DNA of 51,143 bases. Source: an uncultured Eubacteriales bacterium. Its GTDB lineage: Bacteria; Bacillota; Clostridia; Oscillospirales; Acutalibacteraceae. The stretch covers positions 1 through 51,143 of the forward strand of contig CAQKRU010000006.1 of NCBI GenBank assembly GCA_948823415.1. Direction: 5' to 3'. Under the pieces are notes generated by a model, which did not search any database, was not told the origin of the DNA, and worked only from the letters and a program-made list of their open reading frames with translations. Position 1 is the first letter of the stretch; each line of letters starts with the position of its first letter. The position numbers and the translations under genes were made by a program. Of the stretch, positions 22,004 to 29,674 are shown one piece after another.

Positions 22004-22621
22004 ATGATGAAGAAAATATGGTTAAAAAGATTGACGTCAATTTCTTTATTGACGGCAATCAGCTTTAATACAGTATCAGTAAATGCGTCTTTTCAAAATT
22101 CGGGATCAAATATGGTTTGGGTAATCCCAGAAGGAACAGAGCTTTGGAACCGCTTATTTGGGAGAGCAAATAATAATGTAAATACTAACTCTGGAGTTGT
22201 TGCCAGTGTAGCTGGCCAAAATAATAATGTATTTATAGAAAATTATAGTAGGCTAGTTGATAATCCTTTGTACAACTTATTAAGATTTTTTGCGAATAGG
22301 GTAGGCCTTGAACGCAATGAAAACGACGTTACTCATGTATATGTTTTTAGGGGAAACGAGATAGCGAGAGACTTTGCAGGACGTATTAATGGATTAATGA
22401 ACCGCATTGATGCAAATTTTGCAGGACATTATCTTAATGCGATTAGAGCGTCTAGAGACATTGATGAAGAAGCTTTGAGAGGACATACTGTAGAAATGGA
22501 AACTGTCAATAGAGAAATTTCACAATTAACTGAGGAACTGAGCACTCTGCCTGAAAATAGACCAACAGAAGCTGACTTTAATGCAGGACGTTGTGTAGAC
22601 AGTGGGCTGGATGATCATTAA
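22004..22621 (+). CDS. Secreted protein of unknown function
   Basis: 205 residues with a signal peptide ending in VNAS (cleavage after VNA). It differs from its seven neighbours: no acidic runs and no Cys before the cleavage site. The mature part looks folded, with an Asn-rich linker, a hydrophobic helix near NLLRFFANRVG, and a helical region VEMETVNREISQLTEEL. One Cys near the C-terminus. It shares the island's leader style (GAGGTTAAAG before ATG). I do not recognise a family. Confidence 0.75.
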   Translation: MMKKIWLKRLTSISLLTAISFNTVSVNASFQNSGSNMVWVIPEGTELWNRLFGRANNNVNTNSGVVASVAGQNNNVFIENYSRLVDNPLYNLLRFFANRVGLERNENDVTHVYVFRGNEIARDFAGRINGLMNRIDANFAGHYLNAIRASRDIDEEALRGHTVEMETVNREISQLTEELSTLPENRPTEADFNAGRCVDSGLDDH

Positions 22622-22639
22622 TAATTTGAGAGTAGATTT

Positions 22640-22668
22640 TTGAAAACATTAATTGGCAAGGCTTATTT
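22640..22668 (+). promoter_or_regulatory. Weak candidate promoter of rpmF
   Basis: TTGAAA (22640-22645), 17 nt, TTATTT (22663-22668). The -10 is poor. Confidence 0.3.
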
Positions 22669-22691
22669 GATTTTAAAAGGAGGGGATATGT

Positions 22692-22874
22692 ATGGCAGTG
22701 CCGAAGAGAAAGCATTCTAAGGCTAGGCGCGACAAAAGGCGCTCTAATGTTTGGAAGATGGAAGCTCCTGCAATTATGAAATGCCCGCAGTGTGGAGAAT
22801 TTAAGCTACCACACAGGGTTTGCAAGGCCTGTGGGTTCTATAAAGGCCGCGAGGTTATAAAGGTAGAAGCTTAA
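22692..22874 (+). CDS. rpmF: 50S ribosomal protein L32
   Basis: 60 residues, the usual length. The start MAVPKRKHSKARRDKRR is the L32 signature. Two Cys pairs (CPQC and CKAC) form the zinc ribbon, so this is the zinc-binding form. GGAGGGG lies just upstream of ATG 22692. A strong terminator follows, so it is probably a single-gene unit. Confidence 0.97.
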   Translation: MAVPKRKHSKARRDKRRSNVWKMEAPAIMKCPQCGEFKLPHRVCKACGFYKGREVIKVEA

Positions 22875-22890
22875 GTTTTGTTTTAGTGCG

Positions 22891-22923
22891 AAAGAGAAGG
22901 CCGGGTTGACCTTCTCTTTTTTG
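22891..22923 (+). terminator. Rho-independent terminator after rpmF
   Basis: A perfect 10-bp stem (22891-22900 with 22910-22919), a 9-nt loop and a T-run. Confidence 0.92.
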
Positions 22924-22961
22924 TTTATAGGAATTTTAAGGAAGAGATAGGGGGAAGAACA

Positions 22962-24287
22962 GTGGCAAAACCGATTGTCGCGATTGTTGGGCGGCCGAAT
23001 GTTGGGAAGTCTACGTTGTTTAATAAACTTGTGGGGCAGAGGGCCGCCATCGTTGAGGATGTGCCGGGCGTTACTAGAGATAGAATTTATGGTGACTGCG
23101 AGTGGAGGGGCCGTAGCTTTTCTATTATTGACACTGGCGGGATTGAGCCGCATTCGGATGATGTTATTTTGGCTCAGATGAGGAACCAGGCGCAGCTTGC
23201 GATGGATTCTGCGGATGCTATAATTCTGGTTGTGGACATGAAGACAGGCATTGTGGCTACGGACTACGAGGTCGCAGCGATGCTGCAAAAAAGCGGTCGG
23301 CCGATTATCCTGTGCGTGAACAAATGCGATAAGGTTGGGGCGGCTGATGCTGATTTTTATGAATTCTATAATTTAGGGCTGGGGGACCCTATAATGGTTT
23401 CATCTGTGCATGGCCACGGGACGGGCGATTTGCTGGACGAAGTTTTTAAAAATCTGCCGGACACTAGTAATTTTGATGAAAAAGAAGACTCGACTATAAA
23501 CGTCGCGGTTATTGGTAAGCCGAATGTTGGCAAGTCTTCGCTTATAAATAGGATAACTGGCGAGAATCGGTGTATTGTTTCTAACATTGCGGGCACCACG
23601 CGTGATTCTATCGACACTTTTATAAAAAATAGTTTTGGAAGCTTTAATTTTGTGGACACGGCGGGCATCCGGCGGCAAAGCAAGGTTACCGATGCTGTGG
23701 AAAAGTATAGCATTATTCGCGCCAAGATGGCTGTTGAGCGCAGCGACGTGTGCGTTATCATGATAGACGCGGTTGAGGGCTTCACGGAGCAGGACTCAAA
23801 AGTGGCGGGGCTTGCGATTAACGCTGGGAAGGCCTGCGTTATCGTTGTTAATAAGTGGGACGCTGTTGAGAAGACCGACAAAACCTTTGCTAATTACAAG
23901 AAAAAGCTTGAGAACGACTTTTCGTTTATGCATTACGCGCCGATTTTGTTTGTGTCGGTCAAAACGGGGCAACGAATAGAAAATTTGTTTGAGCTGATAA
24001 CTCAAGTCTTTAAGGCAAGTACTACGCGGATCTCAACCGGAGTGCTCAATGAAGTCTTGGCCGAGGCCGCTCTTAGGGTTCAGCCGCCAACAGACAGGGG
24101 TAAACGTCTAAAGATATTTTTTGTGACGCAGGTTTCTGTGCAGCCGCCAACGTTTGTATTTTTTGTGAATTCGGTGAAACTTTTTCACTTTTCATATCAG
24201 CGCTACCTCGAGAATAAATTTAGAGAGACATTCTCTTTACAAGGGGCGCCGATAAGGTTTATAATAAGAGAAAGAGCGGAACGCTAG
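22962..24287 (+). CDS. der: GTPase Der (EngA), ribosome assembly
   Basis: 441 residues with two tandem GTPase domains. First: GRPNVGKSTLFN, DTGG and NKCD. Second: GKPNVGKSSLIN, DTAGI and NKWD. A KH-like C-terminal domain follows (RVQPPTDRGKRLKIFF and later). Der is needed for 50S subunit maturation. The start is GTG 22962 with AGGGGGAAG upstream. plsY follows, a common Clostridial order. Confidence 0.97.
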   Translation: MAKPIVAIVGRPNVGKSTLFNKLVGQRAAIVEDVPGVTRDRIYGDCEWRGRSFSIIDTGGIEPHSDDVILAQMRNQAQLAMDSADAIILVVDMKTGIVATDYEVAAMLQKSGRPIILCVNKCDKVGAADADFYEFYNLGLGDPIMVSSVHGHGTGDLLDEVFKNLPDTSNFDEKEDSTINVAVIGKPNVGKSSLINRITGENRCIVSNIAGTTRDSIDTFIKNSFGSFNFVDTAGIRRQSKVTDAVEKYSIIRAKMAVERSDVCVIMIDAVEGFTEQDSKVAGLAINAGKACVIVVNKWDAVEKTDKTFANYKKKLENDFSFMHYAPILFVSVKTGQRIENLFELITQVFKASTTRISTGVLNEVLAEAALRVQPPTDRGKRLKIFFVTQVSVQPPTFVFFVNSVKLFHFSYQRYLENKFRETFSLQGAPIRFIIRERAER

Positions 24288-24314
24288 CTTTTATATCGCA
24301 TTGGGAGTGATTTT

Positions 24315-25031
24315 TTGGAAGTTCAGGCAGTCAATTTTTTAAAGCTATATTGGTTTCAAATGGCTCTTGTGGCCGCGGTAGGCTATTTGATCGGGAGCGT
24401 CAGCTTTTCTATTTTGTTTACACGGCAGTTTAAAAACATGGAAGATATCCGGAATCTTGGCAGTGGCAATGCTGGGTTTACGAATGTGCTGCGCTCGGTT
24501 GGGTTTTGGCCAGCTTTTTTGACGATGTTGGGCGACTTTAGCAAGGGGATTATTGCTTGTTTGTTTGGCCGGATGATTTTTTCGCAGATTAATTTAGCCG
24601 GTGTGCCGACGTTTTGCATCGTTCAGTATGGCATGTATATCGCAGGCGTGGCGTGTTTGGTGGGGCATGTTTACCCGTGTTTTTTTGAACTCAGAGGCGG
24701 CAAGGCGGTTTTAACGGCATTTTCAATGCTGATTATGACGGACTGGCAGGTTGCGGCACTTTCGTTTTCTGTCTTTTTGATTATCGTATTCACCACGCGG
24801 TTAGTGTCCTTGGGCTCGATATTGGCGGCCGTTTCGTACCCGATTTTTACTTTCTGCGTCACGTATTTTTGCGATTACCTTGGCGCTCGCCGACCGGCAA
24901 CTTTTGGATATACTGTGATTGTCACAACGGCAGCGGTTTTGATCAGCCTCTTTGTAATTTATAAGCACAAGAAAAACCTAATAAGGCTGCTAAATGGAGA
25001 AGAAAAAAAGTTAACCATGGCAACAAAATAA
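24315..25031 (+). CDS. plsY: Glycerol-3-phosphate acyltransferase PlsY
   Basis: 238 residues, polytopic with about five membrane helices. Conserved motifs: LIGSVSF near the start, NLGSGNAGFTNVLRSVG, GHVYPCFFELRGGKAV. It transfers acyl from acyl-phosphate to glycerol-3-phosphate, the first step of phospholipid synthesis. The start is TTG 24315, seven bases after GGGAG; no ATG is available near. The C-terminal tail is slightly long and Lys-rich. Confidence 0.95.
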   Translation: MEVQAVNFLKLYWFQMALVAAVGYLIGSVSFSILFTRQFKNMEDIRNLGSGNAGFTNVLRSVGFWPAFLTMLGDFSKGIIACLFGRMIFSQINLAGVPTFCIVQYGMYIAGVACLVGHVYPCFFELRGGKAVLTAFSMLIMTDWQVAALSFSVFLIIVFTTRLVSLGSILAAVSYPIFTFCVTYFCDYLGARRPATFGYTVIVTTAAVLISLFVIYKHKKNLIRLLNGEEKKLTMATK

Positions 25032-25062
25032 ACGTGAATAATCGAAATTACATATAAAAAAT

Positions 25063-25108
25063 AAACCTGCAGGCATACTAAAACGATAGTATAAATGCAG
25101 GTTTTTAA
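25063..25108. terminator. Bidirectional terminator between plsY and the Nif11-type gene
   Basis: AAACCTGCA (25063-25071) pairs with TGCAGGTTT (25096-25104), with an inner ATACT/AGTAT pair. T-runs on both strands allow it to serve the two converging genes. Confidence 0.85.
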
Positions 25109-25129
25109 TTTTGTTTAATAAAATTTTAC

Positions 25130-25360
25130 TTAATTAATAAGATTTTGTTTTAGCTGATCGCTCATTCCAAAGACATTGCCTCCAGAGGCGGCGTCAAGTT
25201 CATCAGAGCTGAGCTCCTTACCTTCTGATATTTTTTGAAACAGACGGTCCAACTCTTCTTTTGTTAAATTTAAGCCATTGCTTTTGGCCAAAGAAGCCAG
25301 CTCGGGCTTGGTTTTGCAGTCTTTTGCAAAGTTCAAAAACTCTTTTATAGTCATAGCCAT
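25130..25360 (-). CDS. Nif11-like leader peptide (putative RiPP precursor)
   Basis: 76 residues. The N-terminal part has the Nif11 pattern: FLNFAKDCKTKPELASLAKS.GLNLTKEEL. It ends in a double-glycine leader, ELSSDELDAASGG, typical of peptides exported and cut by C39-peptidase ABC transporters. The predicted core after GG is 15 residues, NVFGMSDQLKQNLIN. It has no Cys and only one Ser, so lanthionine chemistry is impossible. No modification or transport gene is in the window. The start ATG 25360 has AGGATG upstream; ATG 25354 is an alternative. Confidence 0.75.
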   Translation of the reverse strand: MAMTIKEFLNFAKDCKTKPELASLAKSNGLNLTKEELDRLFQKISEGKELSSDELDAASGGNVFGMSDQLKQNLIN

Positions 25361-25439
25361 AAAATCATCCTAAATTAAAAATTTATTTAAATTTCAGCGT
25401 ACATCGAATCCTAAAACAAATCTTAACACAAACAAAAAC

Positions 25440-25628
25440 TTAAACGGCCCTAGTAACCTTGCCAGACCTCAAACACCGGGTACAAGCGTAAACACGCTTA
25501 GGAGCCCCGCCAACAAGAGCTTTAACGCGCCGAACATTTGGCTTAAAAGTCCGGTTAGAGCGACGGTGAGAGTGAGAAACCTTTATTCCAAAAGCGATAC
25601 TTTTACCGCAAATATCACACATAGCCAT
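25440..25628 (-). CDS. rpmB: 50S ribosomal protein L28
   Basis: 62 residues. MAMCDICGKSIAFG, then SHSHRRSNRTFKPN and the CTRCLRSGKV end, are the L28 signature with two Cys pairs of the zinc-binding form. AAGGAGGTG lies about eight bases upstream of ATG 25628. It precedes the Nif11-type gene by about 80 bp on the same strand with no visible terminator between, so partial cotranscription is possible. Confidence 0.97.
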   Translation of the reverse strand: MAMCDICGKSIAFGIKVSHSHRRSNRTFKPNVRRVKALVGGAPKRVYACTRCLRSGKVTRAV

Positions 25629-25741
25629 AAAATCTGCACCTCCTTAAGCAGCATAAAAATACACTTATAATGTTAACAGATATCCGCAAAAAAATCAAGG
25701 CTTTTCTGTGCTTTAGCAAACAAGGGCGGCAGGGCGAAATT

Positions 25742-25771
25742 TTGACAAACCGCGGGCATAGAAGTTATAAT
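25742..25771 (+). promoter_or_regulatory. Sigma-A promoter upstream of the 25908 gene
   Basis: TTGACA (25742-25747), an 18-nt spacer and TATAAT (25766-25771): both hexamers are perfect. The leader would run about 130 nt before the coding start at 25908. Confidence 0.85.
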
Positions 25772-25785
25772 TAAGTTAGTGCCAG

Positions 25786-25899
25786 ATGTATTACAATAAA
25801 GCTATGAATAAACAAATGGCAATACTGTATTTCTGTGATTATTTACTTGAACGAAATTTTTTTAACGCAGATAAAACCCAACGCAAAGGGAACGAGTAG
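25786..25899 (+). CDS. Possible small upstream ORF (37 codons)
   Basis: ATG 25786 (or 25804/25816) to TAG 25897, inside the leader made by the preceding promoter. The encoded peptide includes MAILYFCDYLLERNFF. Its stop overlaps the AGGTGG ribosome site of the next gene, so coupling is possible. There is no clear Shine-Dalgarno sequence of its own and no known family. Confidence 0.35.
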   Translation: MYYNKAMNKQMAILYFCDYLLERNFFNADKTQRKGNE

Positions 25900-25907
25900 G
25901 TGGCAAA

Positions 25908-26504
25908 TTGGTTAACAGACTAAAATATGGCAATACGAATACTTTTTTTATTAGCGGAACAAATGGGAATTTGCTTGTTGACACTGATTATGCCGGTACG
26001 TTGCCTTTGTTTTATAAGGAGATAAAAAAGAATAATATTAAGTTGAGCGACATTACCTACGTTTTGGCAACGCATTATCATCCGGACCATATTGGACTTG
26101 TTAGCGAGCTTATGGAAAAGGGCATAAAACTTTTGCTGGTTAACACTCAATTAGAATATGTTCATTTTTCTGATGAGATATTTAACAGGGACGCACGCAT
26201 AAAATACACGTCAATAAATGAAAACGAGGCAGTTATTGTTAGCTGTGAAGAAAGCAGAGCTTTTCTTCGAAACCTTGGAATAGATGGAAAAATTTTATCT
26301 ACCCCAAGCCATAGCAATGACAGTATATCTCTTATTTTAGATGACGGAAGTTGTTTTGTTGGAGATTTGGAGCCAATGGAGTATCTTGCTGCTTATAATG
26401 AAAATACAAAAGCTAAAGATGATTGGAAGCTTGTTATTAGCCATAATCCCAGAATGATTTTTTATGCACACGCAAATGAAAAGGCATTTATGGCAACATC
26501 GTAA
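25908..26504 (+). CDS. Metallo-beta-lactamase-fold hydrolase
   Basis: 198 residues. Seen: the N-terminal strand NTFFISGTNGNLLVDTD, the metal site ATHYHPDHIGL, a His in TPSHSNDS, Asp in CFVGDLEP, and a late His in FYAHANEKAF. Substrate unknown; many relatives are glyoxalase-II-like or thioesterase-like. The start is TTG 25908, with AGGTGG five bases before. More AT-rich than the M50/scp genes downstream. It has its own strong promoter and probably forms a small separate unit. Confidence 0.85.
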   Translation: MVNRLKYGNTNTFFISGTNGNLLVDTDYAGTLPLFYKEIKKNNIKLSDITYVLATHYHPDHIGLVSELMEKGIKLLLVNTQLEYVHFSDEIFNRDARIKYTSINENEAVIVSCEESRAFLRNLGIDGKILSTPSHSNDSISLILDDGSCFVGDLEPMEYLAAYNENTKAKDDWKLVISHNPRMIFYAHANEKAFMATS

Positions 26505-26564
26505 TTAGCATCATTGCAGTTTTTGCTTTAAAATAAATTATAGTGATGGAGAGAGTGATTATAA

Positions 26565-27299
26565 ATGTGGTTTTTGCAAGAAGGAATGACGCTGGAGATG
26601 GCGCTGATGGTAATAGCTGCGCTGCTTGTGACGATTTTTGTAATTTTGCCAATACACGAGTGGGCGCACGGATTTGTAGCGTATAAATTGGGGGACAACA
26701 CCGCAAAAGATAGCGGCAGATTAACATTGAACCCATTAAAGCATATAGATCCGCTGGGCGCGTCGGCACTGCTCCTTTTTAAATTTGGCTGGGCAAGACC
26801 AGTGCCAGTGGATCCAAGAAATTTTAAAAGGCCAAAACTCGGCATGGCGCTAACAGCACTGGCGGGGCCGCTTTCGAACTTAATTGTAGCTGTGATTGCA
26901 TTTGCAACTGGATGCGGAACATATGTTGCTTGTGGGTTTATTGAAGACTTTTATATGTCAAAAGGAGCAGATGTCCCTAGCTTTATCGTTATGCCGTTTG
27001 CTTGCTTTATTATGCTTATGTTTTTTATCTATAATATTAATTTGGGACTAGCGGTTTTTAACTTGCTCCCGCTACCGCCGCTCGATGGCTCAAAGATTTT
27101 GGCTGTTTTTTTGCCAGATAAAATTTTAAATAAATATTATCAATACGAAAGTTACATAACTATTATCGTTTTTGCACTGCTATTTACCGGGGCGCTGGCC
27201 GGGCCGGTGGCCTTTTTTGAAAAAATAATCATTAAAGCTCTAGAACGTGTTACAATATTCCCACTTACGCATCTATTCCATTTCTTTTACAAAGGGTAA
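26565..27299 (+). CDS. Site-2 protease family (M50) membrane metalloprotease
   Basis: 244 residues, several membrane helices. The zinc site HEWAH is in the second helix, and the Asp ligand lies in LLPLPPLDGSK. ALAGPLSN is the second conserved family loop. This is the short M50 type without PDZ or CBS domain, common in Firmicutes and usually next to scpA-scpB, as here. Its substrate is unknown. It is distinct from SpoIVFB by lacking the C-terminal CBS domain. The ribosome site is weak. Confidence 0.9.
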   Translation: MWFLQEGMTLEMALMVIAALLVTIFVILPIHEWAHGFVAYKLGDNTAKDSGRLTLNPLKHIDPLGASALLLFKFGWARPVPVDPRNFKRPKLGMALTALAGPLSNLIVAVIAFATGCGTYVACGFIEDFYMSKGADVPSFIVMPFACFIMLMFFIYNINLGLAVFNLLPLPPLDGSKILAVFLPDKILNKYYQYESYITIIVFALLFTGALAGPVAFFEKIIIKALERVTIFPLTHLFHFFYKG

Positions 27300-27305
27300 A
27301 TTTGC

Positions 27306-28028
27306 ATGGAGAAAATGTCGTACAAGCTAAATGACTTTGAAGGCCCAATCGAGCTGCTTTTGCACTTGATAAAAAAAAATAAGCTCAATATTTACGATGT
27401 GAAAATCTCGGAGCTTTTGGCGCAGTACCTGAGCCACATAGAGCAGATGAAAGAGCTGGACATGGAGGTTTCAAGCGAGTTTTTGGAGATGGCCGCGCGG
27501 CTGATTTACATAAAAACGGCGATGCTGCTGCCAAAACACGAAGAGGCCGAGTCGTTAAAGCAAGAGCTAACAGGGCAGCTGCTAGAGTATGAGCAGTATC
27601 AGCGGGTGGCGAAAGTGCTGGAGAAAGAGATGAATTTTGGTCTTATTGCAAGGCTGCCTCAGGAGATAACGCCCGACAGGACGTACTCGATTCAGCATAA
27701 AGTTTCAATTCTTATTAAGGCTTACACCGACGTGGTTGGGCGAAAGGCTAGCAGGATTCCGCCACCTAAAGAGGTTTTTTCGCAGATAGTTTCCAGAAAA
27801 ATTGTGTCAGTTTTTTCAAAGGTCATATTCGTTTTGCGAAAATTAAAAGCCTTAAGCGCGGCGGATTACAGCTCACTTTTTTCGGGGCAGCAGACAAAGT
27901 CTGAGATGGTTGCTACGTTTTTGGCGGTTCTGGAGTTAATAAAGACCAAGCGAATCGCGTTGGATGACGAAAACAAAACGATAAAATTATTGAAAGTTGG
28001 CGCAAAAATTGGAAGTAAAAAAAGCTAA
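27306..28028 (+). CDS. scpA: Segregation and condensation protein A
   Basis: 240 residues, the kleisin of the SMC-ScpAB condensin. The N-terminus YKLNDFEGPIELLLHLIKKN and then FLEMAARLIYIKTAMLLP are the ScpA signature. The C-terminal winged helix (MVATFLAVLELIKTKRI) binds the SMC head. The start is ATG 27306. The end overlaps the scpB start by about 20 bp, so the subunits are likely translationally coupled. Confidence 0.95.
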   Translation: MEKMSYKLNDFEGPIELLLHLIKKNKLNIYDVKISELLAQYLSHIEQMKELDMEVSSEFLEMAARLIYIKTAMLLPKHEEAESLKQELTGQLLEYEQYQRVAKVLEKEMNFGLIARLPQEITPDRTYSIQHKVSILIKAYTDVVGRKASRIPPPKEVFSQIVSRKIVSVFSKVIFVLRKLKALSAADYSSLFSGQQTKSEMVATFLAVLELIKTKRIALDDENKTIKLLKVGAKIGSKKS

Positions 28029-28551
28029 AGCCGCGATGCAGGCGGTGCTCTTTGCTAGTGGAGACCCGATTTCGGCAGAGAGAATCTCGGTGGCGTTGGA
28101 GATTGATAAATCTACGGTTTTGAAGTTGATGAAAAATCTGATGGATGAGCTGGATAGCGATGATAGCGGGATTTGCATTGTGCAATTGGGTGAAAAATAC
28201 CAAATGTGCACAAAGCCTGAGCATGCCGATTTTGTGCGGCGCGCTTTGGATTTGCGAAGACACAGCCCGCTATCTTCGGCGGCGATGGAAGTCCTTGCGA
28301 TTATTGCGTATAATCAGCCGGTTACCAAGGCTTTTGTGGAGAACGTCCGCGGCGTGGATTGTTCTAGCATAATTTCGAATTTGAGTGTGCAAAATTTAAT
28401 TGAGGAAAAAGGACGTCTCGATTTGCCCGGAAAACCGCTGCAGTATGGGACAACCCTTAATTTTTTAAAGTGTTTTGGCGTTAGCAGTGTGGATGAATTA
28501 CCCAAATTGGAGTTGGAAAGTGTGAATGCCTCGAACAGCGCAGACGAATAA
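28009..28551 (+). CDS. scpB: Segregation and condensation protein B
   Basis: About 180 residues, two winged-helix domains. AAMQAVLFASGDPIS at the start, QPVTKAFVENVRGVDCSSII in the middle, and LPGKPLQYGTT near the end are typical ScpB. It dimerises and binds ScpA in the condensin complex. The chosen start TTG 28009 fits the family N-terminus (LEVKKAKAAMQA); TTG 27997 is an alternative four codons earlier. Confidence 0.95.
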   Translation: MEVKKAKAAMQAVLFASGDPISAERISVALEIDKSTVLKLMKNLMDELDSDDSGICIVQLGEKYQMCTKPEHADFVRRALDLRRHSPLSSAAMEVLAIIAYNQPVTKAFVENVRGVDCSSIISNLSVQNLIEEKGRLDLPGKPLQYGTTLNFLKCFGVSSVDELPKLELESVNASNSADE

Positions 28552-28569
28552 CGTTTTTGGAGATGTCAA

Positions 28570-29175
28570 ATGATTTTTTTGTATGCCTTTTTAGTTATAA
28601 TCTTGATTGTGGCCGTTTTATTGTTTTGCCCGGTGTTTGTGCATATTTCTTTTAAAGAAAATTTGCGGGTGAACATCAAATTCTTGTTTTTTTCGTTCGA
28701 CCCGCTACAAAAAAAGGAATTTAAAAAAATCGAAAAAGATGCTAAAATTTTAAAAAAAGATAATAAAATAAACAAATTCGCAAAAAAATTAGGTATAATA
28801 AAAGGGAGGGGCTTGTCCGGATTTTTGGACCTTTTAAAGCAGCTCGTAAGAATTGCAAGGGATTTTGCCGGCAAAATACATATCCGGTCATTTTATCTTG
28901 ACTTGCTTGTTGCCGAAGATGACGCGGCTAAGACGGCTGTTAGCTATGGAAAGGTTTCTGCTTTTGTGAATTATGCGCGGTCGATTTTGCTGCAAAATGT
29001 TGATGAACGCAAGTGCCACATCTTGATTGTACCGGGGTTTAGAGAAGTTAAATCTAGGGTGGATTTTTCTTTTAAAGTTTATTTTTTTCCGATATCTATG
29101 CTGAGTACGGCATTGATTTCTATATATCGCCTTGCGAAAGGCGGCCATTTTACAAAAACGACGAAGAGGGTGTAG
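28570..29175 (+). CDS. DUF2953 family protein
   Basis: 201 residues. One N-terminal membrane helix (IFLYAFLVIILIVAVLLF), then a Lys-rich region and a beta-rich core matching DUF2953. Function unknown. In many Clostridia it sits between scpB and the gerW/ytfJ spore gene, as here, which suggests a sporulation-linked role. The gene ends three bases before the next start. Confidence 0.85.
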   Translation: MIFLYAFLVIILIVAVLLFCPVFVHISFKENLRVNIKFLFFSFDPLQKKEFKKIEKDAKILKKDNKINKFAKKLGIIKGRGLSGFLDLLKQLVRIARDFAGKIHIRSFYLDLLVAEDDAAKTAVSYGKVSAFVNYARSILLQNVDERKCHILIVPGFREVKSRVDFSFKVYFFPISMLSTALISIYRLAKGGHFTKTTKRV

Positions 29176-29178
29176 AAA

Positions 29179-29577
29179 ATGAGTGATTGCTCGATTAACA
29201 ATATGGTTGACACTACTATTGAGAAGCTTAGGTGCCTGGTGGACGTAAACACTATAATTGGCGAGACTATTAAGCTTGACGACGGAACGGTGATTATTCC
29301 GATTTCGAAAGTAGCTTATGGCTTTGCGTCTGGCGGCTCGGAGTTTTCGGGCAAAAAAGTTAACGATGAGAATCTGTTTGGTGGCGGCAGTGGCGCGGGA
29401 GTTACAATTTCTCCGGTAGCTTTTTTAACCGTAAATAGGGCTGGCAACATTAAGGTTTTGCACGCAGAGCCCAATTTATCGACGGCGGAGAAGGTCATCG
29501 ACTTGGTTCCAGACGTGGTAGACAAGATAGGTTCTATCATTAAGCCGGATAAGAATCAAAACGACGACGAAAACTAG
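29179..29577 (+). CDS. gerW: Spore protein GerW/YtfJ family
   Basis: 132 residues. IGETIKLDDGTVIIPISKVAYGF, then a Gly-rich loop (FGGGSGAGVTISPVAFL) and TAEKVIDLVPDVVDKI are the YtfJ signature. In Bacillus it is a sigma-F dependent spore protein needed for germination with some nutrients. It follows the DUF2953 gene by three bases. Confidence 0.93.
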   Translation: MSDCSINNMVDTTIEKLRCLVDVNTIIGETIKLDDGTVIIPISKVAYGFASGGSEFSGKKVNDENLFGGGSGAGVTISPVAFLTVNRAGNIKVLHAEPNLSTAEKVIDLVPDVVDKIGSIIKPDKNQNDDEN

Positions 29578-29674
29578 ATTTTAATAAATACAGCAGGGGC
29601 AGCGACTTTTAATAATTTTATTTTGCACGCATATAATTAGCTAAGAATCTTGATTTTATGGGGATGTGGCTAAT

